Source: Halomarina oriensis
GTDB lineage: Archaea > Halobacteriota > Halobacteria > Halobacteriales > Haloarculaceae
NCBI RefSeq assembly: GCF_009791395.1
Contig: NZ_WSZK01000015.1
Location: 186,001 to 250,000 of the forward strand
Length of the DNA stretch: 64,000 bases
Reading direction: 5' to 3'
The notes under the pieces are model-generated. The model searched no databases and had not been told where the DNA came from. It saw nothing but the letters and a program-made list of their open reading frames with translations. Every line of letters starts with the position of its first letter. Positions within the stretch are counted from its first letter, which is position 1. The position numbers and the translations under genes are program-made. Below are positions 7,557-17,729 of this stretch, piece after piece.

Positions 7557-9596
7557 TCACTCCCCGTCGTCTTCGGCGTCCGACTCCTCGGCGCTGCTCA
7601 GCCCGTCGTCGCCGCGGTCCAGCGCCCGCTCGACGTCGTGGTGGTCGGAGTAGCCGTCGAACCACCGGACGGTGCGTTCGAGGCGGTCGACGACGTGCGA
7701 CGGTTCGCCCGAACGCGACAGTTCGTGGCCCTCGCGCGGGTAGCGTACGAGACGCGTGTCGACGCCCTGCTTTCGCAAGAACAGGTAGAGCATCTCGCCG
7801 TTGTTGACGGGGACGCGGTAGTCGTCGTCGGCGTGCATCACGAGCGTCGGCGTCGTCACGTCCTCGACGTGGGCGACGGGGGAGTGCTCCCAGAGGAACT
7901 CGGGGTCCTCCCACGGCGTCGTCGAGAAGTCCATCTCTATCAGTTGGAACGCGTCGGTCGACCCGTAGAACGACGAGAGGTCGTAGACGCCGCGCTGGGC
8001 GACCGCACCCGCAAAGCGGTCGGAGTGGCCCACTATCCACGCGGTCATGTAGCCGCCGAAGGAGCCACCCGTGACGAACTGGGCGTCCTCGTCGACGCCG
8101 TACTCCTCGCAGACGACGTCCGCACCGGCGAACACGTCCTGCATCGTCACGTCACCCCAGTCCCGGTCGATGCCCATCGCGTGGTCCTCGCCGTAGCCCG
8201 TCGACCCCCGTGGATTGCACCAGAAGACGACGTAGCCCCGCGCCGCGAGCAACTGGAACTCGTGGAACATCGTCCCCGAGGTGGACCACATGACGTGAGG
8301 ACCGCCGTGAATCTCGACGGCGAGCGGGTACTCCTCGTCCGGGTCGTAGTCGGGCGGGGTCAGCACCCAGCCCTGCACGTCGTTCTCATCAGACGTGAAC
8401 CAGAACTCCTCGGGTTCCTGGACGTCACGCTCGGCGAGCAGGTCGGCGTTCACCTCGCTGAGTCTCGTCGTGTCCCCATCGACGAGCGAGAACACGTCCC
8501 CGCGGTGGTCCCACTCCGAGCGCGTGAACGCGACGCGACCGTCCTGCACGGACAGCCCCGAGAGTTCGCCCTCGCTCACGAGTACGTCGCAGTCGGCGTC
8601 GTCCTCGATGGCCGCGCGACGGGCCACGAGGGCCCCCTCGTCCGGCGTCAGGAAGTACAGCAGGTCGCCGTCGAACTGGAACCCGGCGGGCGCGACGGTG
8701 CGGTCGAGTGCGCCGGTGGGCGTGACCGTCTCGCCCGTCTCGCGGTCGATTACCTCCAGTTCGGTCTGACGCATGGCGGCCTTCTCCTCGGGCGTCCGGG
8801 GGTACGCCACCAGACCGTCTTCGGTGGCCGCGATGGTCGCCACCCACCCCGTCGTCCGGACGAGTGTCTCCGCCTCGCCGCTGGAGAGGTCCAGCGCGTC
8901 GATATCGTAGACGATGGAGTCGTCGGGGTCCTCGTCGCGGTTGACCGCGTAGTAGAGCGTGTCACTGTCCCCGAACTCGGGGGCCGAGAAGTCGAACTCG
9001 CCGTCGGTGTGGCGGGTGACGTCCCCCTCGGACTCCTCGCCGGCGTGGCCCACCGTCACCGTGTAGAGATGCGAGCGCAGGCCGTCGAAGTACTGTGTCC
9101 CGGCGCGGTAGACGGTTCGGTCGATGACCCGCGGGTCCGGGGCCTCGCGTTCGTACTCGGGGGCCTCGCTCGCGTCCAGGTCCAACTCCTTGTCGCGTTC
9201 CTCGGCGGTCGCACGTTGGACGAACGCGACGTGTTCCCCGTGGGGCGACCACGCGATGGAGCCGACGCCGCCGACCACGTCGGTCACCTGCCGGGCCTCA
9301 CCGCCGTCGGTCGGGAGCACCCACAACTGGGGCGTGTCGGCGTCGCCGCGTGCGCTCGTGAAGGCGAGGCGGTCCCCCGACGGCGACCAGCGCGGTTCGC
9401 CGTCGCTGCCCTCCTCGGCGGTGAACTGACGGGGCGGGCCGTCGCCGGCGGCCGAGACGACGTACACCGTCGTCTCGTACTCGTCGTCGTCGGTTGGCTC
9501 CTTCCGGACGAACGCCACCCGCTCGCCATCCGGCGAGAGTCGCGGGTCGGTCACCTGCACGATGTCGTGATAGTCCGACGCCTCGAATCGCTCCAT
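7557..9596 (-). CDS. S9 family peptidase (acylaminoacyl/dipeptidyl peptidase type)
   Basis: Prolyl-oligopeptidase family serine peptidase, 679 residues. An N-terminal beta-propeller of WD40/TolB-like blades is seen as repeated DPRLSPDGERVAF, EPRWSPSGDRLAF and SIAWSPHGEHVAF motifs. A C-terminal alpha/beta hydrolase follows with Ser512 in GGSFGGYM, candidate Asp592 in DDDYRVPV and His624 in REGHEL. There is no signal peptide, so it is probably cytoplasmic and trims peptides of limited size that enter through the propeller. The start MERFEASDYHD matches the family; the much longer open frame upstream is antisense to the sensor-regulator gene and is not real. Confidence 0.92.
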   Translation of the reverse strand: MERFEASDYHDIVQVTDPRLSPDGERVAFVRKEPTDDDEYETTVYVVSAAGDGPPRQFTAEEGSDGEPRWSPSGDRLAFTSARGDADTPQLWVLPTDGGEARQVTDVVGGVGSIAWSPHGEHVAFVQRATAEERDKELDLDASEAPEYEREAPDPRVIDRTVYRAGTQYFDGLRSHLYTVTVGHAGEESEGDVTRHTDGEFDFSAPEFGDSDTLYYAVNRDEDPDDSIVYDIDALDLSSGEAETLVRTTGWVATIAATEDGLVAYPRTPEEKAAMRQTELEVIDRETGETVTPTGALDRTVAPAGFQFDGDLLYFLTPDEGALVARRAAIEDDADCDVLVSEGELSGLSVQDGRVAFTRSEWDHRGDVFSLVDGDTTRLSEVNADLLAERDVQEPEEFWFTSDENDVQGWVLTPPDYDPDEEYPLAVEIHGGPHVMWSTSGTMFHEFQLLAARGYVVFWCNPRGSTGYGEDHAMGIDRDWGDVTMQDVFAGADVVCEEYGVDEDAQFVTGGSFGGYMTAWIVGHSDRFAGAVAQRGVYDLSSFYGSTDAFQLIEMDFSTTPWEDPEFLWEHSPVAHVEDVTTPTLVMHADDDYRVPVNNGEMLYLFLRKQGVDTRLVRYPREGHELSRSGEPSHVVDRLERTVRWFDGYSDHHDVERALDRGDDGLSSAEESDAEDDGE

Positions 9597-9713
9597 GGTA
9601 GCGTGGGTCGAACCGGGATGCCCTGTACGCTTCGGTCGCCGGTTGCGGGCCGGGGAGCGGACGACCGGACGACACGCGCAAGCCTCAAGCGTTTGCCCTC
9701 GTAGAACCGGTAG

Positions 9714-11606
9714 ATGAATCGGCAGGTCCGCATCGCCGTCCGGGGCGCGGTGTCGGAGGCACTCGTGGCGCGACTCACCGACGGCGAGTTCGTCGTGGAC
9801 GGCGACGGTGACGTCGACTGCGTGGTGGCGACACTGGACGCACTGAACGACCGAACGGAACCGACCGCCGACGACCGGGACCGTATCGGCGGGCGTCGGC
9901 CGGGTCGGACGCCCGTCGTCGCGCTCTCCCCGGAAGCGTCCGCGCAGGCCGCCGCACTCGATGCGGGTGCCGACCGCTGTGTGACGCTCACCGAACGGTC
10001 GGCGACGGACGCGCGGAACGTCGCTGCCGCGGTGCGACACGTCGTCGACCCGACCGACTACGACCGACTCGTCCACGAGTCGCTGGACGCGCTGGCGGAC
10101 TTCTTCTTCCTGTTCGACACGGAGATGCGACTGCTCGTCTGGAACGACGCCGTCCGCGAGGTGACCGGCTACTCCGACGCCGAACTCGCGGAGATGAACC
10201 CGCTCGACCTCATCAGCGAGGAGGACGTGGTCGAGGTTGCGACCGCCATCCAGCGTGCCATCGGTGAGGGCCGGGCGACCGAGGAGGGCGACATCCTGAC
10301 GAAAGACGGCGAGCGCATCCCCTACGAGTTCACCGGCACCGCGCTGACCGACGCCGACGGAGACATCCTCGGTGTCTCCGGCATCGGGCGCGACGTGAGC
10401 GAGCGCTACCGCCGCGAGCGGACGCTCGAACGACAGGCGGAGTCCCTGGAGACGCTCAACCGCATCAACGAGGTCATCCGGAACGTCAACCAGGACCTCG
10501 TCCGCGCCCAGACCCGCGAGGACGTCGAACGGGCCGTGGTCGACCGGTTGGCCGCCGAGTCGGGCTATCGGTTCGCGTGGGTCGGCGAGTACGAGGCCGG
10601 ATGCGACCGGGTCGTGCCCCGGACCTGGGCGGGCGAGTGCGACACGCCGTTCGAGACCGACGACGACGAACGACAGACGGCCGAGGACGCCGCGGCCACC
10701 GTCGCCGTCCACGAGGGGTCGATGCAGGTGACACACCCGTCGGCCACCGACACGGTCGAACCGCTCGGCGGGCACGAGGTGGCGGCGGTGGCCGCCGTCC
10801 CTCTCGTCTACCGGGGGGTGACCTACGGCGTCCTCTGTGTCTACGCCGACCGCTCGGACGCCTTCGACGGGACGGAGCGAGCGGTGTTCCGCGAACTCGG
10901 GGAGACCATCGCCTACGCCATCGGGGCGGCCGAACGCCGGCGGGCGCTGGTCGCCGATACGGTCGTCGAACTGGAACTGGTCGTCGACGAGGTCGACGGC
11001 ATCCCGCAGGCGGCGACCACCGTGGACGCCGCAGTGTCGTTCCGGGGGGCCGTCCCCGAGAGCGGCGAGTCGCTCTCGCAGTTCTACCGCATCGACGGCG
11101 ACATCGACGGCGTCGTCGAGGCGGTTCCCGACGGCACCGACCTCTCGGTCGTCCGAACCGACGACGACGGCGGCGTCGTGCGCGTGACCGGTGACGGCTC
11201 GTTCAGCAGTCTCTTCGCGGACTACGGCGGGACCATCAGTCGCGTCCACGTCGAGGACGGAGGGTTCAGACTCGTCGCGGTGTTCCCCCAGCGGACCGAC
11301 GTCAGGAGCGTCCTCGACGCCGTCCGCGAACGCCTTCCGAGTGCGAAACTGGTCGCACGGCGCGAGCGCGAACGGAGCGACGGCGTGGAGTCGGCGGCCG
11401 CGTTGACCGACCGCCAACTGACCGTCCTCACGACGGCTTACCACCTCGGCTTCTTCGACTCGCCGCGGGCGAACACCGGCGGCGAGGTGGCAGAGGAACT
11501 TGGCATCTCGACGCCGACGTTCCACGAACACATCCGTATCGCCGAGCGGAAACTCGTCGAGGCGTTCCTGACGGCTGACGACACCGGGGACGAGCGGCCA
11601 CGCTGA
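9714..11606 (+). CDS. PAS-GAF bacterio-opsin activator-type regulator (HTH_10)
   Basis: One-protein sensor-regulator of the Bat family, 630 residues. About residues 1-120 resemble a degenerate receiver domain (PVVALSPEASAQAAALDAGA). A PAS domain covers about 125-245 (FFLFDTEMRLLVWNDAV) and a short coiled coil about 245-265. A GAF domain lies at about 265-420 (VAAVPLVYRGVTYGVLCVYA) and the bacterio-opsin activator linker at about 420-560. An HTH_10 DNA-binding domain closes the protein (LTDRQLTVLTTAYHLGFF). Such proteins sense light, redox or small molecules and control transcription directly. It is divergent from the S9 peptidase with 117 bp between. The same fold order, enlarged, recurs at 26016-28868. 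Confidence 0.88.
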   Translation: MNRQVRIAVRGAVSEALVARLTDGEFVVDGDGDVDCVVATLDALNDRTEPTADDRDRIGGRRPGRTPVVALSPEASAQAAALDAGADRCVTLTERSATDARNVAAAVRHVVDPTDYDRLVHESLDALADFFFLFDTEMRLLVWNDAVREVTGYSDAELAEMNPLDLISEEDVVEVATAIQRAIGEGRATEEGDILTKDGERIPYEFTGTALTDADGDILGVSGIGRDVSERYRRERTLERQAESLETLNRINEVIRNVNQDLVRAQTREDVERAVVDRLAAESGYRFAWVGEYEAGCDRVVPRTWAGECDTPFETDDDERQTAEDAAATVAVHEGSMQVTHPSATDTVEPLGGHEVAAVAAVPLVYRGVTYGVLCVYADRSDAFDGTERAVFRELGETIAYAIGAAERRRALVADTVVELELVVDEVDGIPQAATTVDAAVSFRGAVPESGESLSQFYRIDGDIDGVVEAVPDGTDLSVVRTDDDGGVVRVTGDGSFSSLFADYGGTISRVHVEDGGFRLVAVFPQRTDVRSVLDAVRERLPSAKLVARRERERSDGVESAAALTDRQLTVLTTAYHLGFFDSPRANTGGEVAEELGISTPTFHEHIRIAERKLVEAFLTADDTGDERPR

Positions 11607-11817
11607 ACGCCGGGAGACCGGAACCGTCGACCCACCCGGTCGTGGTACGTCCCGACACACCAGAGATGTTAGTACCGACGCTCATTGTCACGCGGTCCGT
11701 CGACACGGACGAGACGACCCGCCGACACGACCGTCACGGACTCGGGCCGACCAAGGCCCACCGGCGAGTCGCTTCTTCGTTCGTCGGCATTGGTTGAATT
11801 ATTCCGATACCGGTTCG

Positions 11818-11824
11818 TTTTTAA
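11818..11824 (+). promoter_or_regulatory. TATA-like element of the subtilase gene
   Basis: TTTTTAA lies 24-30 bases before the ATG at 11848. It fits a leaderless transcript and argues against the alternative in-frame ATG at 11794, which lies upstream of it. Confidence 0.6.
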
Positions 11825-11847
11825 CTTACGTGTACGTCATCCATCGC

Positions 11848-13314
11848 ATGTCACGCGATACGGGACGTGATGACACGCACCGCGACGGGAGTGACCGGAC
11901 TGCGAGCAGACGGTCTGTGCTGGCGGCGGCGGGCGCACTCGGGGCGAGTGTCGCCCTGCCGTACACGAGCGGCCGGGCGAGCGCCGGGTTGGGGGACCTC
12001 GTCGACGACACGCTCGACACCGCGAGCGACGCGCTTCAGGAGACGCTCGTCGTCTTCGAGTCGAACGCCGACGTGGGTCTGCTCGACCGCCTCTCGCTGA
12101 CCGACGGCTTCCTCGCACTCGACGTGCTGCCGGTCGGCTACGCGCTGTTGACCGGACCACAGATCGAGGAGGTGGCCGGGTGGGAGGCCGTTCGCTACGT
12201 CGAGGCCAACCGCGAGTTGGACTACCACAACGCCGACGCCCGCGAGGTGACGGGGGTCTCCGGCGTACGGAACGACCTCGGCTACGACGGGTCGTCGGTC
12301 CACACGGCCGTCATCGACTCCGGCGTCGCCGGCAGTCACCCGGACCTCGACCACGCCGTCGAGAACAACTACCGCTGGGTGGGCAACCCGCTGGGTGAGC
12401 CGACGCTGTGGGTGCCCGTCGGCGGCCTCGACTCCGACGACATCGGCCACGGGACCCACTGCTCCGGCACCATCGCGGGCGACGGCACGCGGTCCGACGG
12501 CGAGGACGCCGGGATGGCCCCCGGTGCGTCGCTGACCGTCTACTCCTCGGGGGCGGCGGTCTCCATCCTGAAAGCGGCCGCCGCGTTCGACCACCTGCTG
12601 GCGAACCACGCCGACGAGGTGAGCGTCGTCTCGAACTCCTACGGCGCGGCCAGCGCGGACGACTACAACCCCGACGGGGCGCTCCAGACCGCGACGTGGG
12701 AGACGTTCGACGCCGGTCTCCTGCCGGTGTTCTCGGCGGGGAACAGCGGCCCCGGCAACGACACGCTCAACGACTACGCGAAGGCCCCACACGTGCTCTC
12801 GGTCGCCGCGACGGACGACCAGCGAGCGGTCACGGACTTCTCCTCGCGCGGGCGTGCGGCGTCGACCGGCGCGAACTACGACCGGGAGACCGCACTCGAC
12901 AACCTCCGGGCGTACTACGATTCGGGGAGCGCCAGCGGACCGGTCGGTCTCTACCGCAACGGCGTCGGCGCGCCGGGCAACCAGGTCACTTCGACGATGT
13001 CGCCGCTGGACGTGCTGAACGTGCAGGGCGGGGACACCGACCTCTACTACGCCACCATCTCGGGCACCTCCATGTCCTGTCCGGTCGTCAGCGGGACGGC
13101 GACCCTGCTTATCGACGCCGCCCAGCAGGAGGGCCACGGAACGCCCGCACCCATCGACGTGTTGAACACGCTCGAAGCGACCGCGTACGAGGCGGTGGAC
13201 GGCCACAACCCGGCGAACATCGGGGCTGGCTTCATCGACGCCGAGGCGGCCGTCCAGCGTGCGGCCAACGGGAACGTCGCCGGCTTCGGCGACGTGACGC
13301 TCACCCAGCCCTGA
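11848..13314 (+). CDS. Halolysin-like extracellular subtilase (S8)
   Basis: Secreted serine protease, 488 residues. A Tat signal peptide (ASRRSVLAAAGALGASVAL) is followed by an I9-like propeptide (about residues 45-130, ending VRYVEANRELDYH). The S8 catalytic domain has Asp157 (AVIDSGVA), His201 (IGHGTHCSG), the oxyanion Asn region (FSAGNSGPG) and Ser408 (SGTSMSCPV). Halolysins fold before Tat export and mature in the brine. No C-terminal PPC or polycystic domain is seen, so it is shorter than many halolysins. The start at 11848 is chosen for the TATA spacing. It ends 70 bp before a convergent regulator gene. Confidence 0.93.
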   Translation: MSRDTGRDDTHRDGSDRTASRRSVLAAAGALGASVALPYTSGRASAGLGDLVDDTLDTASDALQETLVVFESNADVGLLDRLSLTDGFLALDVLPVGYALLTGPQIEEVAGWEAVRYVEANRELDYHNADAREVTGVSGVRNDLGYDGSSVHTAVIDSGVAGSHPDLDHAVENNYRWVGNPLGEPTLWVPVGGLDSDDIGHGTHCSGTIAGDGTRSDGEDAGMAPGASLTVYSSGAAVSILKAAAAFDHLLANHADEVSVVSNSYGAASADDYNPDGALQTATWETFDAGLLPVFSAGNSGPGNDTLNDYAKAPHVLSVAATDDQRAVTDFSSRGRAASTGANYDRETALDNLRAYYDSGSASGPVGLYRNGVGAPGNQVTSTMSPLDVLNVQGGDTDLYYATISGTSMSCPVVSGTATLLIDAAQQEGHGTPAPIDVLNTLEATAYEAVDGHNPANIGAGFIDAEAAVQRAANGNVAGFGDVTLTQP

Positions 13315-13383
13315 GCGGGTCCCGACAGGCGTCGGGGACGGCCCTCTCGGGACCGTCCGCCGTCGCTCCCGTCGAGAGTCGTC

Positions 13384-13977
13384 TCAGGTTCTGGTCTCCG
13401 GTGGGTGTTCGCGTGCGCCGAGTCGCATCCGGTAGTAGTCGTCGTAGCAGTGACCGACCGAGGAGACGGCGAGGACGACGCCGAGGAACAGCGACCACGA
13501 GAGCGGCGAGACGAGCGTGAACGGCGGGAGACCGACCGCGGCAGCACCGAAGCAGACGAACGACAGCGCCGAGAGACCGAGATAGTAGAGCCCCCACGGG
13601 ACGGTCCACGGCGGGAGTACGTCCACGTAGAAGTTCGTCGACGCGGTCTGCCGGGAGAGTCCCACGACTCCGCGCCGGGAGTCGTAGTCCACGAACCCGC
13701 CGTCGTTCATCTTCGGCAGGTGGAACTGGTGGAGCGCGTTCTGGACACGTTTCCGGTCGGTGTAGTCCAACTGGGTCACCTCGACCTCGTTCTCCCAGGC
13801 GGCGACGTGTTCGGCGAGGTCCCGGAGGTCGGTCTCCCGACCCAGCCACTTCAGGTAGTGGATGACGTACCGCCGCCGGCGGTTGCTCAACACGTCGAGT
13901 ACCGCCTCCCGTTCGAACGGCCGTTCCTCGTCGTCCGCCACCCCACGGGCGGCGATGGTAGCTCTCGTCATACGCAT
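13384..13977 (-). CDS. DUF7344-type wHTH protein with two membrane spans
   Basis: Haloarchaeal winged-helix protein, 197 residues. The N-terminal half carries VLDVLSNRRRRYVIHYLK and DYTDRKRVQNALHQFHLPKM, the signature of the ArsR-like domain called DUF7344. Two hydrophobic segments follow (GLYYLGLSALSFVCFGAAAV and SWSLFLGVVLAVSSV). It is probably a membrane-anchored transcription regulator; the signal and targets are unknown. A TATA-like element at 14003-14008 fits this start; an ATG two codons later (13971) is also possible. Confidence 0.72.
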   Translation of the reverse strand: MRMTRATIAARGVADDEERPFEREAVLDVLSNRRRRYVIHYLKWLGRETDLRDLAEHVAAWENEVEVTQLDYTDRKRVQNALHQFHLPKMNDGGFVDYDSRRGVVGLSRQTASTNFYVDVLPPWTVPWGLYYLGLSALSFVCFGAAAVGLPPFTLVSPLSWSLFLGVVLAVSSVGHCYDDYYRMRLGAREHPPETRT

Positions 13978-14002
13978 CGTCTGAGCCGGGCGAGTCGCAC
14001 AT

Positions 14003-14008
14003 GTATAG
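14003..14008 (-). promoter_or_regulatory. TATA-like element of the wHTH membrane regulator
   Basis: The minus strand reads TCTATACA, 26-31 bases before the ATG at 13977. Confidence 0.5.
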
Positions 14009-14324
14009 ATATTGACAGCCGAGGCCGACTCACGCCGGCTCCCGGAACGTCAATACCGAGCCCGAATCCTCGATGGCTCCGTATTGGTTTCACCGGTAGT
14101 GCGTCCGAACGACCGTAAACCGTCTCTTCTCGGTTCACGGGGTCGCTATTCGAGCGGTGACCGAGCGCTAGAGACGGCCGTTCGAACTCGTAGGCCGAGT
14201 ATTGAGCCACGAATCGGAGCCCGAACCGACCGAACACGTCCTCTGTCGGCGGGGCTGTCGGTGTATATCGACGTAGGTAGCGCCGAACGTCTGATTCGTC
14301 CGCCGACGAGCGGGCAGAAGACAC
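14009..14324. other. Divergent intergenic region without a gene
   Basis: No convincing coding frame was found on either strand. It is less GC-rich than its surroundings. The only regulatory candidate is TGTATATCG near 14264, about 55 bases before the DUF1102-type gene, which would give a short 5' leader. Confidence 0.5.
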
Positions 14325-14972
14325 ATGCAACGACGAAAGTTCCTACTCGGTGCCGGCTCACTCGCAGCCGGCGCGGCAGCGGCGATGGGTACCGGCGCGT
14401 TCACGCACACGGCAGCACGGCGGGGCGCGAGTTTCAAGATAGCGACCGACGAGAACGCGTTCCTCCAGTTGACCGCACCGAACACACTGGAGAACGGGGA
14501 GTACGCCGACGACTCCACCGAGAGCGTCCTCCCTGGAGACCAGCTCACGCTCACCTTCGACGAGAACGCGGAAGTGACCGGAACCGGTCTGAACGCCGAT
14601 GCACAGCAGTGGTTCGACGAGGTGTTCCAGATAGCGAACCACGGGACCAAGAGCGTCAACGTGTTCGTAGACGACGACGAACTGACGCACTCCGACCGTA
14701 TCGTCTTCTACACGGGCGACACCGACGGCGAACCGGTCCTGGAGAACCCCGACGAGGGGTTCTCGCTCAGCGGGTACTCACCCTCGGCAGAGGGACCGTT
14801 CTCGGCGGACGACGACGAGACGGCTGTGAACAACGACCCCGGTTCGTACTGGGTCACGCTGGGACCGGGTGACGCCGTCGCCATCGGCGTCTACGTCGAC
14901 ACGAGGGACCTCGAGACGGTGCAGGACCTCACCCCCACCGACGAGGAGGTCGTCATCAAGGCCGAAGGATGA
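14325..14972 (+). CDS. Tat-exported DUF1102-type protein
   Basis: 215-residue exported protein with a Tat signal (QRRKFLLGAGSLAAGAAAA) and no lipobox cysteine near the cleavage region. The mature part is acidic and beta-rich (LTFDENAEVTGTGLNADAQQ, NHGTKSVNVFVDDDEL, DAVAIGVYVDTRDL). This pattern matches the haloarchaeal DUF1102 family, camelysin-like beta-sandwich surface proteins often found with archaeal signal peptidases. Function is unknown. It is encoded alone, with a 347-bp upstream gap and 180 bp before SRP54. Confidence 0.65.
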   Translation: MQRRKFLLGAGSLAAGAAAAMGTGAFTHTAARRGASFKIATDENAFLQLTAPNTLENGEYADDSTESVLPGDQLTLTFDENAEVTGTGLNADAQQWFDEVFQIANHGTKSVNVFVDDDELTHSDRIVFYTGDTDGEPVLENPDEGFSLSGYSPSAEGPFSADDDETAVNNDPGSYWVTLGPGDAVAIGVYVDTRDLETVQDLTPTDEEVVIKAEG

Positions 14973-15152
14973 CCCGATAGCCCGTCGCCCAGCGACGGCA
15001 CGGAGCGCGTTCACTCCGACGCAGTCGGTCTCACACTTCTCCGACGAGCGGTCCTCGACGGGCCCTTCACCGTCGAGACATCGTTCGCCGGTCGACGCGC
15101 CACTACGGTGAGCAAAGCCTTTACCGACGTCGTCGCGTATCTCCGCTCAACG

Positions 15153-16541
15153 ATGGTACTCGACAATCTCGGTAGCTCTCTCCGGGGCACCCTGAACCAG
15201 CTTCAGGGCAAATCCCGCCTCTCGGAGGAGGACGTCGCCGCGGTGGTCAAGGAGATACAACGTTCGCTCATCGAGGCCGACGTGGACATCGCGCTGGTGC
15301 AGGACCTCTCGGACTCGATTCGGGAGCGAGCGCTCGAGGAGGAACCACCCGCCGGCACGACGGCCCGCGACCACGTCCTCAAGATCGTCTACGAGGAGAT
15401 GGTCGCACTGGTCGGCGACTCCACCGACCTCCCGCTCGAATCCCAGACCATCCTCCTCGCGGGGCTTCAGGGGTCGGGGAAGACCACCAGCGCCGCGAAG
15501 ATGGCGTGGTGGTTCTCGACGAAGGGCCTCCGCCCCGCGGTCATCCAGACCGACACGTTCCGACCCGGCGCGTACGAGCAGTCCCGCCAGATGTGTGAAC
15601 GCGCGGAGGTCGACTTCTACGGCGACCCCGACGAGGAGGACCCCGTCGAAATCGTTCGCAAGGGGTTCGAGGAGACCGCAGACGCCGACGTCCGCATCGT
15701 CGACACCTCCGGGCGCTCCGGCCTGAACGAGGAACTCATCGAGGAACTGAAAGAGATCGAGGGGTTCGCGGCCCCCGACCGCAACCTGCTCGTCCTCGAC
15801 GCCGCCATCGGGCAGGGCGCGAAAGACCAGGCCCGCGCGTTCGGTGACGCGGTCGGTATCGACGGCGTCGTCATCACGAAACTCGACGGGACGGCACAGG
15901 GTGGTGGTGCGCTCGCCGCCATCAACGAGACGGACTCCTCTATCGCGTTCCTCGGGACCGGTGAGACCGTCCAAGACATCGAGCGCTTCGAGCCCAACGG
16001 CTTCATCTCCCGACTGCTCGGGATGGGCGACCTCAAGCAGTTGGCCGAGCGCGTCGAGCGGGCCATGCAGACCACCGACGGCGAGGACGACTGGGACCCC
16101 GAGGACATGATGCAGGGCAACTTCACCCTGTACGACATGCGCAAGCAGATGCAGGCGATGAACAACATGGGCCCGCTCGAACAGGTGATGGACATGATTC
16201 CGGGCTTCGGCGGCGGCCTCATGGACCAGTTGCCCGACGACGCGATGGACGTCACGAAGTCGCGGATGCTCGACTTCGAGGTCATCATGGACTCGATGAC
16301 CGAAGAGGAGTTGGAGAACCCACGCGTCGTCGGCGCCGAACGCACCGAACGCATCGCCCGCGGGTCGGGCAAGAGCACCGAGCGCATCCAGGAACTGCTC
16401 GAACAGCACCAGATGATGGAGCGGATGATCAAACAGTTCCAGGGGATGGGCGACGGCGACATGCAGCGCATGATGAAACGGATGGAACAGCAGGGCGGCG
16501 GTGGCGGCGGGATGGGCGGGATGCCGCCGTTCGGCGACTGA
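15153..16541 (+). CDS. srp54: Signal recognition particle 54 kDa protein
   Basis: GTPase subunit of SRP that binds 7S RNA and signal sequences, 462 residues. The N domain spans about residues 1-95. In the G domain, the P-loop [15 protein letters not shown] is near residue 107, [12 protein letters not shown] is G3 and [11 protein letters not shown] holds G4. The methionine-rich M domain ends in a Met/Gly/Gln-rich tail. The frame is open upstream from 15108, but [12 protein letters not shown] is the family start and CCTTTAC about 30 bases upstream could be its promoter. Its receptor FtsY is encoded at 32308-33555. The 7S RNA gene was not seen. Confidence 0.95.
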   Translation: MVLDNLGSSLRGTLNQLQGKSRLSEEDVAAVVKEIQRSLIEADVDIALVQDLSDSIRERALEEEPPAGTTARDHVLKIVYEEMVALVGDSTDLPLESQTILLAGLQGSGKTTSAAKMAWWFSTKGLRPAVIQTDTFRPGAYEQSRQMCERAEVDFYGDPDEEDPVEIVRKGFEETADADVRIVDTSGRSGLNEELIEELKEIEGFAAPDRNLLVLDAAIGQGAKDQARAFGDAVGIDGVVITKLDGTAQGGGALAAINETDSSIAFLGTGETVQDIERFEPNGFISRLLGMGDLKQLAERVERAMQTTDGEDDWDPEDMMQGNFTLYDMRKQMQAMNNMGPLEQVMDMIPGFGGGLMDQLPDDAMDVTKSRMLDFEVIMDSMTEEELENPRVVGAERTERIARGSGKSTERIQELLEQHQMMERMIKQFQGMGDGDMQRMMKRMEQQGGGGGGMGGMPPFGD

Positions 16542-16731
16542 GGTTCTACTGTAGCGGGGCCACGACAGCGGTGTGACGGTAGTACCGAACGCCGCAGAAG
16601 CCCTCGTACGCCCGGGTCGATGCTCTCCGTTGCGCCCTTCGTCCGTTTCCCGCGCTCCAGTGCTTCCGTCGAGCGTCGTTTCCCCGAGCGTACTCGCCGT
16701 TGTCCACCAAGGACCGCACCGTCCCCGGCTT

Positions 16732-17532
16732 TCACGCGCCGTTGAGCACCGCCACCACGTCCGCGAGGACCGACGAATCCTCGACGGTGTGGGGACCGGA
16801 GAGCGGCGAGACGCTGACCGCCCCCTCGACGATGGCGTGCCGGTCGCTGTCGACGGGGTAGGTGTCGCCGTGGGCGTCGAGGTCCGGATACGCCTCCTCG
16901 CGGCCGTCGGCGCTCGCCCAGAACGTGTCGACGAGGTGGTGGGCGTCGCCGTCGGCCTCGACGGTCGTGTCGTAGTCGGCGGAGGGTCGGGTGACGCGCA
17001 TCGTCGGCATCGTCTCGGGGCGGCCCGTCGGGGCGTTCAGGTTGAGCACGTCGACGCCCTCGAACACGTCGGCCTCGCAGGCCCGTTCGACCAACCGGCG
17101 GGCCACGTCGGCCGGCCCGGAGAAGTCGAACGCCTGCGGCGGGTGCGGGAAGAACTCCTCGGGGTGGTACGCCGAGACGGCGACGGCGGGGACGCCGAGG
17201 AACCCGGCCTCCATCGCGGCACCGACCGTCCCCGACCGGCCGAGAACGTACGCGCCGACGTTCGGGCCGTGGTTGCACCCGGAGACGACGAGGTCGAACT
17301 CCCGGTCCAGTCCACGGAGACCGTAGGCGACACAGTCGGCGGGCGTCCCCGTGACCGCGACGGCGTCCTCCCGGTCGGAGACGGCGACGGTCCGCGAGCG
17401 GGCACGGCCGACGCCGCTCCGGTCGGTGGCGGGAGCGACCACCGTCACCTCGCCGAGCGTCGAGAGGGCGGCACGGAGAGCGGCCAGACCGGGGCTCTCG
17501 ACCCCGTCGTCGTTCGTCAGGAGGAAGTTCAT
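16732..17532 (-). CDS. surE: 5'/3'-nucleotidase SurE
   Basis: Metal-dependent nucleoside monophosphate phosphatase of the SurE family, 266 residues (usual 245-280). The catalytic N-terminus LLTNDDG supplies the paired metal-binding aspartates. Further motifs are APATDRSGVG, VTGTPADCV, SGCNHGPNVG (metal-binding Asn) and SGTVGAAMEA. The start MNFLLTNDDG is the family start, 15 codons inside the open frame. The gene stands alone. The 190-bp gap between the srp54 stop and the surE stop (16542-16731) holds no recognisable gene. Confidence 0.94.
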   Translation of the reverse strand: MNFLLTNDDGVESPGLAALRAALSTLGEVTVVAPATDRSGVGRARSRTVAVSDREDAVAVTGTPADCVAYGLRGLDREFDLVVSGCNHGPNVGAYVLGRSGTVGAAMEAGFLGVPAVAVSAYHPEEFFPHPPQAFDFSGPADVARRLVERACEADVFEGVDVLNLNAPTGRPETMPTMRVTRPSADYDTTVEADGDAHHLVDTFWASADGREEAYPDLDAHGDTYPVDSDRHAIVEGAVSVSPLSGPHTVEDSSVLADVVAVLNGA

Positions 17533-17697
17533 CGCGCCCTCCCGTCGAGGAGAGCGACCTGACTCGTCATACGACACGGTTCGTGTCGGTTACAAAATCG
17601 GTGTCGTTCCGTGGTCGGTGCGTCGATTGCTTCGGCTGACGAATCGTCCCGAGCGGTTCGTCGACCCGTCCCGGCGGGCGGTTCCGACCGCAGTCGG

Positions 17698-17705
17698 CTT
17701 TTTGT
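17698..17705 (+). promoter_or_regulatory. TATA-like element of the mgtE-like pair
   Basis: CTTTTTGT lies 25-32 bases before the ATG at 17730, consistent with a leaderless transcript for the two-gene unit. Confidence 0.5.
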
Positions 17706-17729
17706 CGCCGGCGCGCATCGACTCGCCCG

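Noticed and set aside
9597-11660. N-terminal extension of the S9 peptidase frame, giving a 1367-residue protein
   Set aside because: It is antisense to the well-supported sensor-regulator gene and reads as Arg/Val-rich shadow sequence; the family start is at 9596.
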